Source: Volvox africanus (Eukaryota; Chlorophyta; Chlorophyceae; Chlamydomonadales; Volvocaceae). From it: 64,000 nucleotides of DNA. This document shows, in pieces, positions 44,081 through 54,980 of the stretch (the stretch's first letter is position 1; every line of letters starts with the position of its first letter). Position numbers and translations under genes: made by a program. The stretch is from NCBI GenBank assembly GCA_030268105.1, contig BSDZ01000078.1, positions 806,001 to 870,000 of the forward strand, in the 5' to 3' direction. The notes beneath the pieces were generated by a model. The model was not told the origin of the DNA, ran no database searches, and was given only the letters and a program-made list of their open reading frames with translations.

Positions 44081-44939
44081 ATGATGGCTGAACGTGACGA
44101 CCTGTCGTTCGTAGGCTTGACATGTCAACCCGAGCCGGGTACCGTTCCTAGAACGTTTGATAGGGATCCTGAGACTATTGACACAATTACTGCTCAAGAT
44201 CCTCTTGTGTTTCAGGCCCCTATCCATCTTACTACGCCACGCTCGGCAGCCATAACGGTTACAGATGGAACTGCTGATCAACGGGATTTGCTGTCACCTC
44301 AAATGCAAGACCGCGCCGACGGTAATGAGGTGAAGAGGTTTACTATCCCGGCATCGGAATTGTTTACCTTGCATAATATGAATGTTGAACGTGACATTGT
44401 GAATGCAACTCGTTCCTATCTACGTGATATTTGGAAGTACCTGCAGTTGGTCCGTGGCAGTGAACATGATGAGGTGAGGTGTCTCTTTGTTGGGACTACC
44501 CTCGAGGGTATAGCGAAGACATGGTATGATCAATGGATCACTGCACGGGAAAACTTCACGTTTGATGAGTTGACTGTCGCCCTGCTTGCACACTTTACCC
44601 CAGAAGACACGTGATATTGAGGCACGCTGTATATTGACCTTCGACTCGTTTTTTCATGTTTCCAAATGAAACTGTAACTGCCTATCAATCACGTTTTGAG
44701 GCTCTTGTGATACCATTTGTCCTAAGAGCTAAGATGCGTATTTTAGCTAGACAAAATGCTTTGAGACTTGTGCCTCATGTGACTGCCATGCAAACGCAGG
44801 ATCCATGACTGACAAAATGGGAGTGCATGCAAGCCAAGCTTGTGCGTTGGAAGGAGATCACTCTCTGTTGGAGATGTGCGGTGGGTCATCTCATGAGGGA
44901 TTGCAATTATTGCCGCCTTTGGCCCTGCGGTCAAAGTAG
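44081..44939 (+). pseudogene. gag: C8 gag, broken in the capsid region
   Basis: Starts MMAERDDLSF; 177 codons are open and align with A and B Gag up to the capsid middle (ALLAHFTPEDT). Near 44612 an indel ends the frame, and residues equivalent to the capsid C-terminus are degraded. The knuckle CWRCAVGHLMRDC follows near 44873, then UAG at 44937-44939. Confidence 0.85.
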
Positions 44940-44978
44940 GGGAGTGCCTGGATTGATGCGGAGTTGACTCCATCCGGG
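44937..44978 (+). promoter_or_regulatory. Gag-pol stop codon with downstream stem (C8)
   Basis: UAG, 7-nt spacer, CCTGGA (44947-44952), 20-nt loop, TCCGGG (44973-44978). The loop can pair GGAG with CTCC, as in B2. Confidence 0.58.
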
Positions 44979-45807
44979 ACAACTGAACAAATGTATGGTC
45001 GGTGGTCGTTCGTACGTCCAGTTGTGAAGCATCGTCGCTTTTGGCCCTTGAGAACGTATCGTTTTGTTCATCCCCTCATCTCAAAGTGAGCTGTTCGAAC
45101 AGCTGGTCAGGTACAGGAGATGTAGACATCAATGTCCGGACACTGCCGCATGTGTGTTGCTACAGTTTTAAAGCCAACGTAGGGCTACTGCTTTGTAAAA
45201 AAAATAATGCAACGTGTCCTCCAATTTGAGTCGGGCACCGTATTGGTTGATGGTGTGGACGTGGCGGGATCCCCAGTTCCGTTGCCGGAGTTGCCCTATG
45301 CCTTTGATGTCTGGTATGAAGCTCCTGTGGTGGGTTTTGTTAATTTTGAGCCCGCCCTGGGATCACTTTTGTTATCTGCGGAGTCGACTCCGACAGGTTA
45401 TTGTGTTTCCGTTATTGAAGTCGGCCTCGCTGGTTGAATGATGAAGGCACTTGAGGATACTGGTGCCAGTGACGACTTCATCTCGGCAAAGGAGGTGAAT
45501 GTGTTTGGGTCGACCCCACAGTCGTCTGATTGTGACAGGTTACCCTCGTTGATGAGGGTAAGCATCCCATCGTGGGCAGAATCACCCTAAGCCTATCCAT
45601 AGGCCCTCTGCGTGTTAGGGCCCAATGAGTGCAACAAGGTCTCTCGGAGACAGCACTACATGGATATTGGGTGCCGCAACATAACGACAGTACCACGCGT
45701 GCATCGATATGGAGTCCAGCACAATTGGCCATTGTGCAAAAGGGAACCTATCGCCAAAGGTACCTTGTCTGTCGTACCAAGATGTCACTAGAGGAGGGCG
45801 GAACTGT
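44940..45807 (+). pseudogene. pol: C8 pol start (methylase-like block, protease)
   Basis: Continues in the gag frame after the UAG. The methylase-like block (45060-45330) is frame-shifted near 45195 by an A-rich run. The protease DTGASDDF is at about 45455, preceded by a TGA at about 45436. It ends at 45807. Confidence 0.83.
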
Positions 45808-46641
45808 TGTTGTACCTCTCCTTCGTGTTTGCTCATAAGTATCTGCGCTTCTGAAGGCTTTCGACACCGATGCGCGAGCACTTGCAAGTACAGCAAGACA
45901 AGCGCGAACAAACAGAGACAGCGGAAGACTTCAAGACAGGAAGAGATATAACTTACAGTCTTACAGATCGAAGCGGTGCAATGGACGTAATCGCCGTCAG
46001 CGCCGGAAGCAAGCAATCATCACGCGGCGGTGGATAGCGAAGTTTGGGCTTAGCTCGGGCTAAGTAGAATAGCGTATAGTAATAATAATGTAGAACACAC
46101 GAGTGTTCTTCGGTATCGAATGTCTTCTTTTGCTTAGCCGTCCTCGCATCTGTTATACTCACAGCATCGCAATGTCGTACGATTCACACTAGGAGGCCGA
46201 TCCTAAGTGTGACAGCCCTACTGCGTATGGGCGATGTCCAAGCATAACAACGTATAAGCCTTTCCGGCATTCGCATGATGCAAGGGTCCGAATAACGATA
46301 TTCGGTTGCAAGGCATGCATTGCGACGAGTGCGGCACTCTCAACGTGTGCTGTAATGAAGTAATATTATATCAAATAATATTACTTATCGTTTCATAGCA
46401 CGAGCATAATGCGCACTTCAATGATTCGGGATTTCATGCATGCTAGGCAGATTTGCCATGATGCGATGTTGCGATGGATAATGATGACATGCCAAATGCA
46501 TATATAAATGTATGCAAATACATCTATATCATGCAGGTTCATTCATATGCAATAATCATTCATGCGTTCATCAAGATAACACTTCGCCTTGTAGGGTCGC
46601 ACCGACCTACGCATAGGCGGGAAACGAACCGTTGCACAACA
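45808..46641 (-). repeat. 3' LTR of A4
   Basis: 834 bp between TGTTGTACC and ACAACA (plus strand), followed by the purine tract at 46642-46656. Confidence 0.9.
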
Positions 46642-46700
46642 ATTATCCCCCCTCCCGTATGCAGCGTCCTCGCTGCTTCATACAGCATCGACTGCAAGGG

Positions 46701-47177
46701 TCATTGGGCTTGCGTGGCACCTTTGCGGGCTTCTTCGAGCAGGGGCTTCATGTCCTGCGAGAAGTTGCGTGCCGGTTCCCATGAGTTGTGCTCGCTGGTA
46801 TACCCTGTCCACTTGACCAAGTGTACTGTCCGCTTAAGTTGGTGTCGGCCCACACGACGCGCGTGATAATCTAACACCCGTTCCACATCGTAAAACGCGT
46901 CGTCGGGAATTGACAATCTCATCACCTCAGGGATGTCATCATGCCCTCGAGCTTGAGGTAATGGCAGAACCCTTGGTCCAGCAGTGTTGTCCATATTGGT
47001 GTCTATCGCAAGGGCAAGAGTACAAAACGATTCGGCGAGCCTACCAATAGTACTCTTGAGAAGATTCAGTAAACTCAGCAAGTACTTGCCCAGCTGAGTC
47101 CTGATCTCCGTAGTTTGGGCAATGAGAGTCACCAAATGGTCCGGACAAAAGCCGGTCTCAGTCGCCGCAGCAAGCAA
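46701..47177 (-). CDS. Leader-gag-chromodomain fusion ORF of A4
   Basis: A 158-codon ORF. Residues 1-60 are the leader ORF (MLAAATETGF..., leucine-rich), residues 60-92 the gag start (TNMDNTAGPRV to VMRLSIP), and the rest is the pol C-terminus with most of the chromodomain (FYDVERVLDY...VKWTGYTSEHNSWEP), lacking two residues in VHLVKW. The frame stays open across the 5-kb deletion. Whether it is translated is unknown. A stand-alone chromodomain protein could bind chromatin. Confidence 0.45.
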   Translation of the reverse strand: MLAAATETGFCPDHLVTLIAQTTEIRTQLGKYLLSLLNLLKSTIGRLAESFCTLALAIDTNMDNTAGPRVLPLPQARGHDDIPEVMRLSIPDDAFYDVERVLDYHARRVGRHQLKRTVHLVKWTGYTSEHNSWEPARNFSQDMKPLLEEARKGATQAQ

Positions 47178-47402
47178 TGCCGGTGCACTGAGATTACCTG
47201 CGACTCAGAGCGTACACTTACACAACAAGTGCAGCAATCTAAGTAAAAGCAATTAAACAATTACAAACCGGAAGCGGCGGCGTCCAAAACAGCACGGCCT
47301 AGGTCTTCAGCAAAAGTATCTAGCGGTCCTCGTGGTTCGTCGCTGGAACTCGCCATAGAAAGAACCTACTTACGATTAGACAAAGAGAGACAGTTAGGCA
47401 AC

Positions 47403-47420
47403 GAACCTGTCTCGATACCA
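47403..47420 (-). promoter_or_regulatory. Primer-binding site of A4
   Basis: Identical to the A0 and A2 sites, 3 nt from the LTR. Confidence 0.8.
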
Positions 47421-47423
47421 ATT

Positions 47424-48247
47424 TGTTGTACCTCTCCTTCGTGTTTGCTCATAAGTATCTGTGCGTCTGAAGGCTTTCAACACCGATGCGCGAGCACTTG
47501 CAAGTACAGCAAGGCAAGCGAGAGCAAACAGAGACAGCGGAAGACTTTAAACAAGAAGAGATATAACTTACAGTCTTACAGATCGAAGCGGTGCAATGGA
47601 CGTAATCACCGTCAGCGCTGGAAGCAAGCAACCATCACGCGGCGGTGATAGCGAAGTTTAGGTCGGGCTAAGTAGAATAGCGTATAGCAATAATAATGTA
47701 GAACACATGAGTGTTCTTTGGTATTGAATGTCTTATCTTACTTAGCCGTCCTCGCATCTGTTATACTCGCAGCATCGCAATGTCGTACGATTCACACTAG
47801 GAGGCCGATCCTAAGTGTGACAACCCTACTGCGTATAGGCGATGTCCAAGCATAACAACGTATAAGCCTTTCCGGCATTCGCATGATGCAAGGGTCCGAA
47901 TAACGATATTCGGTTGCAAGGCATGCATCACAACAAGTGCGGTGCTCTCAACGTGTGCTGTAATGAAGTAATATTATATCAAATAATATTACTTATCGTT
48001 TCGTAGCACGAGCATAATGCGCACTTCAAAGATTCGGTATTTCATGCATGCTAGGCAGATTTGCCATGATGCGATGTCGCGATGGATAATGATAACATGC
48101 CAAATGCATATGTAAATGTATGCGAATACATCTATATCATGCAGGTTCATTCATATGCAATGATCATTCATGCGTTCATCAAGATAACACTTCGCCTTGT
48201 AGGGTCGCATCGACCTACGCATCGGCGGGAAACGAACCGTAGCACAA
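47424..48247 (-). repeat. 5' LTR of A4
   Basis: 824 bp, close to the other A LTRs. The final bases are lost at the junction with A5 (GCACAA|TAGACGCCC). Confidence 0.9.
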
Positions 48248-49908
48248 TAGACGCCCATTTACTTTAAAGACTGACCACAAGCCCCTAACGTTTTTGCAAA
48301 GCGTTCCGACGTTGACCCGCAGACAGGCTAGGTGGATATCTAGCTAGGTTCGACTGCACCTGGGAGTACATTGCCGGTAAACTTAATATTGCCGATGCTC
48401 TCAGTCGACATCCGTCGCTACAGTCGCAATTTTGGCAGCGCCTGTCTTGTGACCGCGTAACGAGGAGGTGCCGATCGCGACGGACCTCACGGAGCAGTTG
48501 AAGGTTGCCTACAATGTGGATGCCTGGTTCATGGAACCGGCTAATGTGGAATACCTTCGCAAGCAGAATGGCCTTTGGCTACGGACGGAGGGTGCAGCTA
48601 CGCAAATCGTCGTTCCGAATGATGACGAGCTACGCTACGATATCCTTGCCCGGTTCCATGAGGACCCGTTGGCAGGACACCCTGGTAGTAAGCGGTTGGT
48701 CGAGTTGGTGCAACGTTCATTCTGGTGGCCTCGGTTGGCCAAGGATGCGGCGAACTTCATACAGACATGTAGTCTGTGCCAGTGCAATAAGGCTTTGTCC
48801 GGTAAGGGTCATGGGTTGTTGCAACCATTACCTGTCCCGGATGCGCCTTGGGAAAGTGTTTCCATGGACTTTGTAGTCGTGCTGCCCAAAACTGAGGGGG
48901 GATATGATGCGGTGTTTGTGATGGTCGATCGTCTGACTAAGATGGTCCATCTAGCACCATGTACATCGTCCTGCACGGCTGAGCAAACGGCACGATTGTT
49001 TTTCGACAATGTGGTTTGGTTACACGGTGTTCCCAAAAACGTGATCTCAGACCATGGTGGGCAGTTCACGTCTAAGTTTTGGGAAGCGCTCTGCAAGCTA
49101 GTTGGCATGCGAGTCAACCTGAGCACAGCACCCGCAAACTGATGGGTAAACCGAATGCACAAACCGCACGTTGGGTGATATGTTGCACAATTATGCTGGT
49201 CACACACTCCTCGTTTGGGATACGTATTTGACTGCGGCAGAATTCCCATTTAACAATGCTGTTAACCGCTCTACAGGCAAAAGTCCGTTCTTCCTTAACT
49301 ACGGGTTTCATCCCGCGCTACCTGTGTGGCGTGAGTTGGAAGTGAACGTGCCTGCTGCTAAGATCTTTGCCAAGTCTTTTATGTCCCGTATCACAGACGC
49401 GAAGGCGTGTTTGGACGCGGCACAGCAACGAACGACGGAGTACTACAACAAATCCAAGCAGGATGTGACGTTTTCGGAAGGGCAACTTGTGTTGCTGAGC
49501 ACCAAGAATTTGCGCACCTTGGCCGATGGATCCCGAAAACTTTTACCCCGTTGGATTGGTCCGTATCCTGTCGTGCGCATGGTCGGGAATGTGGCTGTTG
49601 AACTCGCATTGCCAGCTGATATGACCATTCACCCCACGTTTCACATATCGCTTGTCCGTCCTTATCGTGGTACGGAACCTGTCCCTGAGCCTGCTAACAC
49701 CCCTGCAGTGATTGAACCAGTTCCGGAGACCTGGATCGCTGGTAAACAGAAGTTTTATGATGTGGAGCGGGTGTTAGATTATCGCGCGCGTCGTGTGGGC
49801 CGACACCGACGTAAGCGGACAGTACATGAGTACTTGGTCAAGTGGACAGGGTATACCAGCGAGCACAACTCGTGGGAACCGGCACACAACTTCTCGCCAG
49901 ACATGTGA
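48248..49908 (+). pseudogene. pol: A5 pol fragment
   Basis: RNase H C-terminal strand (TDHKPLTFLQSV), frameshifts near 48330 and 48425, integrase HHCC (48655-48790) and DDE core (48865-49150), a deletion/frameshift near 49130 that removes YHPQTDGQTE, then the integrase tail, GPY and a chromodomain to a TGA at 49906-49908, about 12 codons before the normal end. Confidence 0.85.
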
Positions 49909-50024
49909 CCTCTGCTAGAAGAAGCCCACAAACCTGCCACGCAAGCCCAATGATCCCTGCAGTCGATGCTGTATGAAGCAGCGAGGACGCTGCATACAGG
50001 AGGGGGGATAATTGTTGTGCCACG
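48248..50024 (+). mobile_element. A-family fragment A5 (RNase H to LTR start)
   Basis: A plus-strand 3' half: RNase H end, integrase, chromodomain, purine tract (49998-50012), and 12 bp of an LTR (50013-50024, TGTTGTGCCACG). The rest of that LTR is probably 57297-58124, on the far side of the inserted A2. Confidence 0.85.
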
Positions 50025-50858
50025 TGTTGTACCTCTCCTTCGGGTTTGCTCATAAGTATCTGTGCGTCTGAAGACTTTCGACACCAATGCACGAGAACTT
50101 GCAAGTACAGCAAGGCAAGCGAGAGCAAACAGAGACAGCGGAAGACTTCAGGACAGGAAGAGATATAACTTACAATCTTACAGACCGAAGCGATGCAATG
50201 GACGAAGTCGCCGTCAGCGCCGGAAGCAAGCAATCATCATGCGGCGGTGAATAGCAAAGTTAAGGCTTAGCTCAGGCTAAGTAGAATAGTGTATAGTAAT
50301 AATAGCGTAGAACACACGAGTGTTCTTCGGTATCGAATGTCTTCTTTTGCTTAGCCGTCCTCGCATCTGTTATACTCGCAGCATCGCAATGTCGTACGAT
50401 TCACACTAGGAGGCCGATCCTAAGTGTGACAACCCTACTGCGTATAGGCGATGTCCAAGCATAACAACGTATAAGCCTTTCCGGCATTCGCATGATGCAA
50501 GGGTCCGAATAACGATATTCGGTTGCAAGGCATGCATTGCGACGAGTGCGGCACTCTCAACGTGTGCTGTAATGAAGTAATATTATATCAAATAATATTA
50601 CTTATCGTTTCGTAGCACGAGCATAATGCGCACTTCAATGATTCAGTATTTCATGCATGCTAGGCGGATTTGCCATGATGCGATGTCGCGATGGATAATG
50701 ATAACATGCCAAATGCATACGTAAATGTATGCGAATACATCTATATCATGCAGGTTCATTCATATGCAATGATCATTCATGCGTTCGTCAAGATAGCATT
50801 TCGCCTTGTAGGGTCGCATCGACCTACGCATCGGTGGGAAATGAACCGTAGCACAACA
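50025..50858 (-). repeat. 3' LTR of A2
   Basis: 834 bp, TGTTGTACC to ACAACA on the plus strand, followed by the purine tract 50859-50873. Confidence 0.93.
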
Positions 50859-50916
50859 ATTATCCCCCCTCCCGTATGCAGCGTCCTCGCTGCTTCATAC
50901 AGCATCGACTGCAGGG

Positions 50917-53900
50917 TCATTGGGCTTGTGTGGCACGTTTGCAGGCTTCCTCGAGCAGGGGCTTCATGTCCTGCGAGAAGTTGCGTGCCGGTTCCCATGA
51001 GTTGTGCTCGCTGGTATACCCTGTCCACTTGACCAAGTACTCGTGTACTGTCCACTTACGTCGGTGTCGGCCCACACGACGCGCGCGATAATCTAACACC
51101 CGCTCCACATTGTAAAATTTCTGTTTACCAGCGATCCAGGTCTCGGGAACTGGTTCTATCGCTGCGGGGGCGTTAGCAGGCTCAGGGACGGGTTCCGTAC
51201 CACGATAAGGACGGACAAGCGATACGTGAAACGTGGGGTGAATGGTCATATCAGCGGGCAATGCAAGCTCCACAGCCACATTCCCAACCATGCGCACGAC
51301 AGGATATGGACCAATCCAGCGGGGTAAGAGTTTTCGGGATCCGTTGGCCAAGGAACGCAAGTTCTTGGTGCTTAGCAACACGAGTTGCCCTTCCGAAAAC
51401 GTCACATCCTGCTTGAATTTGTTGTAACACTCCGTCGATCGTTGCTGCACCGCATCCAAACACGCCTTCGTGTCTGTGATTCGGGACATAAAAGACTTGG
51501 CAAAACGTTTAGCAGCAGGCACGTTCACTTCCAACTCACGCCACACGGGTAGCGCGGGATGAAACCCGTAGTTAAGAAAGAACGGACTTTTGCCTGTAGA
51601 GCGGTTAACAGCGTTGTTAAGCGCGAATTCTGCCGCAGTCAAATATGTATCCCAAACGAGTGGTGTGCGACCAGCATAATTGCGCAACATATCACCCAAC
51701 GTGCGGTTTGTGCGTTCGGTTTGACCATCAGTCTGCGGGTGGTACGCTGTGCTGAGGTTGACGCGCATGCCAACTAGCTTGCAGAGCGCTTCCCAAAACT
51801 TAGACGTGAACTGCCCACCGCGGTCCAAGATCACATTTTTGGGAACCCTGTGTAACCAAACCACATTGTCGAAAAACAAGCGTGCGGTTTGTTCAGCCGT
51901 GCAGGACGATTTGCATGGTGCTAGGTGGACCATCTTAGTCAGGTGATCGACCATTACGAACACCGCATCATATCCCCCCTCAGTTTTGGGCAGCAAGACT
52001 ACGAAGTCCATGGAAACACTTTCCCAAGGCGCATCCGGGACAGGCAACGGTTGCAACAACCCATGACCCTTACCGGACAAAGCCTTATTGTACTGGCACA
52101 GACTGCATGTCTGTACGAAGTTCGCCGCATTGTTAGCCAAACGAGGCCACCAAAAGGAACGTTGAACCAACTCGACCAACCGCTTGCTACCAGGGTGTCC
52201 TGCTAACGGGTCCTCGTGGAATCGCGCAAGGATGTCGTAGCGTAGCGCGTCGTCGTTCGGAACGACGATTTGCGTAGCTGCACCCTCCGTCCGTAGCCAA
52301 AGGCCATTCTGCTTGCGAAGGTTTTCTACATTAGCCGGGTCCGCGAACCAGGCGTCTGCGTTGTAGGCAACCTTCAACCGCTCTGTGAGGTCCGTCGCGA
52401 TCGGCACCTCCTCGTTATGCGGTCGCACGATGGGTGCTGCCAAAATTGCAGCGTGTAGCAACGGATGTCGACTGAGAGCATCGGCAATATTCAATTTACC
52501 AGAAATGTACTCCCAGGTGCAGTCGAACCTAGCTAGGTATTCCATCCACCTAGCCTGACAGCGGTTCAACGTCGGAACGCTTTGCAAAAACGTTAGGGGC
52601 TTGTGGTCAGTCTTTAAAGTGAATGGGCGTCCCTCAAGGTAACAGCGCCATTCCTTTAAAGCATGCAGCACTGCCAGAAGCTCCTGTTCCCCGGTGGTGT
52701 AGTGAATCTCCACACCAGAAAACTTCTTACTCATGAAGGCGATCGGTCGCCCTTCCTGTAACAATACAGCGCCGCTCCCGAATACTGAGGCATCAGACAC
52801 TACCTCAACACGAAACGGCAACGAGTAATCAGGGAATGCAAGGGTGACATCTTCGGCAACGGTTCGCTTGAGCTCTTCGAATGCCCGCTGGCATTGCGAC
52901 GTCCACGACTCGAGTGAAACGAAAACGCCTTTGCGAGTTAAGTTAGTAAGCGGGGCCGCAATGATGGAATATTTTTCAATGAACTTTCGGAAATAATTGG
53001 TCAAGCCAAGGAACTTACGCAGCTCCGTGAGGTTCTGAGGCGCGGGCCAATCGCGAACCACGGCGACCTTCCGCGGGTCCATCTTCACACCAGTAGCCGA
53101 CACAATGTGGCCCAAATATTCCACCTGAGGCTGCGCCCAAAAGCATTTGGTGCGTTTAGCAAACAATTGCTCCCGCCTCATAACGTCGAGCACGAGCCGA
53201 AGATGCTCCAAATGCTCCTCGCGTGTCTTAGAATAAACCAAGATGTCATCCAGGTAGCAAACAACGAACCTGTCGATAAACGGCCTAAACATTCGGTCCA
53301 TAACCGCCTGAAACGTCGCAGGGGCATTACTCAAACCAAACGATAGGACCGTATACTCGAAGTGACTGAAGGGCATCCGAAAAGCGGTTTTCGGAATATC
53401 AGAGGCAGCGATGCGGATCTGATTATAGCCCTGTTGCAAGTCAATCGAGGAAAAATAAGCCGATCCCTTCAGCTTATCCAACAGGTCGTCAACGCGTGGC
53501 AAAGGGTAGCGATTTTTCACCGTACTTGCATTCAACCCCCGGTAATCGATGCACATGCGCAAGGTCCCATCCTTCTTACCGACGAACAAAATCGGTGCAG
53601 AATACGGGGATGTGCTGGGGCGTATCATACCCTTCGCGAGCAAATCCGTCACCTGGCGCTTTACCTCGTCCAGCTCCAATGGACTCAACCTGTACATTGG
53701 CCGGGCCGTAGGCTGCGCTCCAGGCATGAGAGGGATTGTGTGATCAACAGGTGGTAGGCCAGGGATATCTTTAAAGACGTCCTCATACTGCGACAGTAGG
53801 GCCTCAACCTCAGGATCCACAGAAATCTGCGCGGTGGTGGCACAACAGCCCACCTGCGGTCTCAAAAGCAGTCCATGGGCACCCTTCCGTAACAAACGGA

Positions 53901-54378
53901 CGGCCTCCTTACGCCCGACTAGCTCTGGTTCGATTCGCGCGGCCATTGCGGTCACAGCGAAATTAACCATAGGCACCGCCTCAGCTTCGCCCTCCTTTGG
54001 TGTGACATGTTCGAACGACAGGAAAGGTACCTTAATCGACAGAGTACCCTTGCACATATGCAGGGTTGCGGTCTCCATGTCGATGTGCGCGCGGTACTGC
54101 CGTAATGTCGAAGACGCCATTATGTACGGTGCAGTCTCTGCTAAGCCCTGCAGCACGTACGGCCGGGTCACAACACGCAAAGGGCCTATCGATAGGCTAA
54201 GGGTAATCCTGCCCACGATGGGATGCTTACCCCCGTCAGCAAGGGTAACCTGTGGACAATCAGACGACTCTGGGGTCAACCCCAGCGCATTCACCTCTGC
54301 GACAGAGATGAAGTCGTCGCTGGCACCGGTGTCAACAAGTGCCTTCAGAGTACGGCCATTCAAACCGATCTGAACCAC
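50917..54378 (-). CDS. pol: A2 Pol: protease, RT, RNase H, integrase, chromodomain
   Basis: 1153 open codons. Protease DTGASDDF at residues 16-23; RT with [19 protein letters not shown] and YLDD near 379; RNase H from [13 protein letters not shown] near 526 with TDHKPLTF; integrase zinc site H..H..CSLC at about 722-765; catalytic Asp in SMDF (about 789), Asp in DRGGQF (about 851) and Glu in TDGQTERTNR (about 888); GPY motif near 1013; chromodomain at about 1084-1130 with EYLVKWTGYTSEHNSWEP. All recognised catalytic residues are present. A three-codon deletion (MRP) lies between protease and RT. The frame differs from that of the upstream block, so normal translation from gag would need a frame change near 54400. 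Confidence 0.93.
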   Translation of the reverse strand: MVQIGLNGRTLKALVDTGASDDFISVAEVNALGLTPESSDCPQVTLADGGKHPIVGRITLSLSIGPLRVVTRPYVLQGLAETAPYIMASSTLRQYRAHIDMETATLHMCKGTLSIKVPFLSFEHVTPKEGEAEAVPMVNFAVTAMAARIEPELVGRKEAVRLLRKGAHGLLLRPQVGCCATTAQISVDPEVEALLSQYEDVFKDIPGLPPVDHTIPLMPGAQPTARPMYRLSPLELDEVKRQVTDLLAKGMIRPSTSPYSAPILFVGKKDGTLRMCIDYRGLNASTVKNRYPLPRVDDLLDKLKGSAYFSSIDLQQGYNQIRIAASDIPKTAFRMPFSHFEYTVLSFGLSNAPATFQAVMDRMFRPFIDRFVVCYLDDILVYSKTREEHLEHLRLVLDVMRREQLFAKRTKCFWAQPQVEYLGHIVSATGVKMDPRKVAVVRDWPAPQNLTELRKFLGLTNYFRKFIEKYSIIAAPLTNLTRKGVFVSLESWTSQCQRAFEELKRTVAEDVTLAFPDYSLPFRVEVVSDASVFGSGAVLLQEGRPIAFMSKKFSGVEIHYTTGEQELLAVLHALKEWRCYLEGRPFTLKTDHKPLTFLQSVPTLNRCQARWMEYLARFDCTWEYISGKLNIADALSRHPLLHAAILAAPIVRPHNEEVPIATDLTERLKVAYNADAWFADPANVENLRKQNGLWLRTEGAATQIVVPNDDALRYDILARFHEDPLAGHPGSKRLVELVQRSFWWPRLANNAANFVQTCSLCQYNKALSGKGHGLLQPLPVPDAPWESVSMDFVVLLPKTEGGYDAVFVMVDHLTKMVHLAPCKSSCTAEQTARLFFDNVVWLHRVPKNVILDRGGQFTSKFWEALCKLVGMRVNLSTAYHPQTDGQTERTNRTLGDMLRNYAGRTPLVWDTYLTAAEFALNNAVNRSTGKSPFFLNYGFHPALPVWRELEVNVPAAKRFAKSFMSRITDTKACLDAVQQRSTECYNKFKQDVTFSEGQLVLLSTKNLRSLANGSRKLLPRWIGPYPVVRMVGNVAVELALPADMTIHPTFHVSLVRPYRGTEPVPEPANAPAAIEPVPETWIAGKQKFYNVERVLDYRARRVGRHRRKWTVHEYLVKWTGYTSEHNSWEPARNFSQDMKPLLEEACKRATQAQ

Positions 54379-54419
54379 TGGGACACGGTTATCTACGAGC
54401 GACTGCCCAGCAGATAATG

Positions 54420-54977
54420 TTAGGGCGGGTCCGCACTTAGGGCGGGTCCGTAACCTACGGCACCCTCATCAGGAGCTTCATACCAAACGTCAACCGAGTA
54501 GGATGTGCCTGGCCACGGAGCCAGCGTACCCTCCCGATCCACACCATTAAACAAAACGGTGCCCGGCTCGAACCGGTGGACACGCCGCATACCCCTTAAC
54601 GATGCCTCTGCCTTGCGCCGACAGAAAGCGGGGAGTAATACACATACGGCGGTGCCTGGATATTGACGCCTACATCTCCTATAAACGGCCAACTGTTCCG
54701 ACATCTCACGCAGAGACGAGGGGATGAACAAAACCACGTGGTTAGACAGATCGATAGACGACAGGGGACGGCGAGGTGTAAACAAATTACACAACGGATC
54801 GAAGCAGAGAAGTCCCGTGCGTCCGTCAAGCGTGATGCGTCGCGCAATGACTCGCTCGATGTGTCCAAGTACGCAAGGCAACAATGCCTTCACGGCTGGC
54901 CGTAAGGATGACCACCAACCACGCGTCAGTTCAGAAATCCCGGGCGGTGTCCCCTCCACAGGAACCCGGGCAAGCCC
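54420..54977 (-). CDS. A2 pol N-terminal methylase-like block
   Basis: 186 codons in the gag frame, starting right after the UAG and ending at a TAA created by a local duplication (GGACCCGCCCTAA repeated; plus-strand 54420-54450). It holds an N-terminal basic region, then [27 protein letters not shown], an alpha-helical [33 protein letters not shown] and VDVWYEAP. The order resembles the Dam-like methylase domain of some retroelements, with the NPPF/W motif replaced by IPSS, so catalysis is unlikely. It is conserved in A, B and C. Confidence 0.6.
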   Translation of the reverse strand, partial: GLARVPVEGTPPGISELTRGWWSSLRPAVKALLPCVLGHIERVIARRITLDGRTGLLCFDPLCNLFTPRRPLSSIDLSNHVVLFIPSSLREMSEQLAVYRRCRRQYPGTAVCVLLPAFCRRKAEASLRGMRRVHRFEPGTVLFNGVDREGTLAPWPGTSYSVDVWYEAPDEGAVGYGPALSADPP

Positions 54978-54980
54978 CTA
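54939..54980 (-). promoter_or_regulatory. Gag-pol stop codon with downstream stem (A2)
   Basis: UAG at 54980-54978, spacer of 7 nt, CCCGGG (54970-54965), 20-nt loop, CCCGGG (54944-54939). Confidence 0.6.

Larger units (their letters stand above)
42774..45807 (+). mobile_element. C-family chromovirus C8 (5' part)
   Basis: Plus strand: a complete 5' LTR, PBS, leader, gag, UAG, methylase-like block and protease, cut at 45807 by the terminus of an A-family LTR (A4). No downstream half is visible on the other side of A4, so the rest was lost. Confidence 0.88.
45808..48247 (-). mobile_element. A4, internally deleted A-family element
   Basis: Two A-type LTRs (45808-46641 and 47424-48247) flank only 782 bp of internal DNA, against about 5.6 kb in A2. 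Reading from the 5' end: PBS, leader, the start of the fused leader-gag ORF, then a jump directly to the chromodomain C-terminus and purine tract. It keeps every cis signal (LTRs, PBS, PPT) and could in principle be mobilised in trans. The right LTR end is cut at GCACAA. It shares the gag-start deletion with A2. Confidence 0.88.

Noticed and set aside
50691..51032. ORFs of 60-110 codons inside LTRs (starting MDNDNMPNAY and similar)
   Set aside because: They cross the LTR end into antisense pol, vary between copies and follow the palindromes. Treated as accidental.
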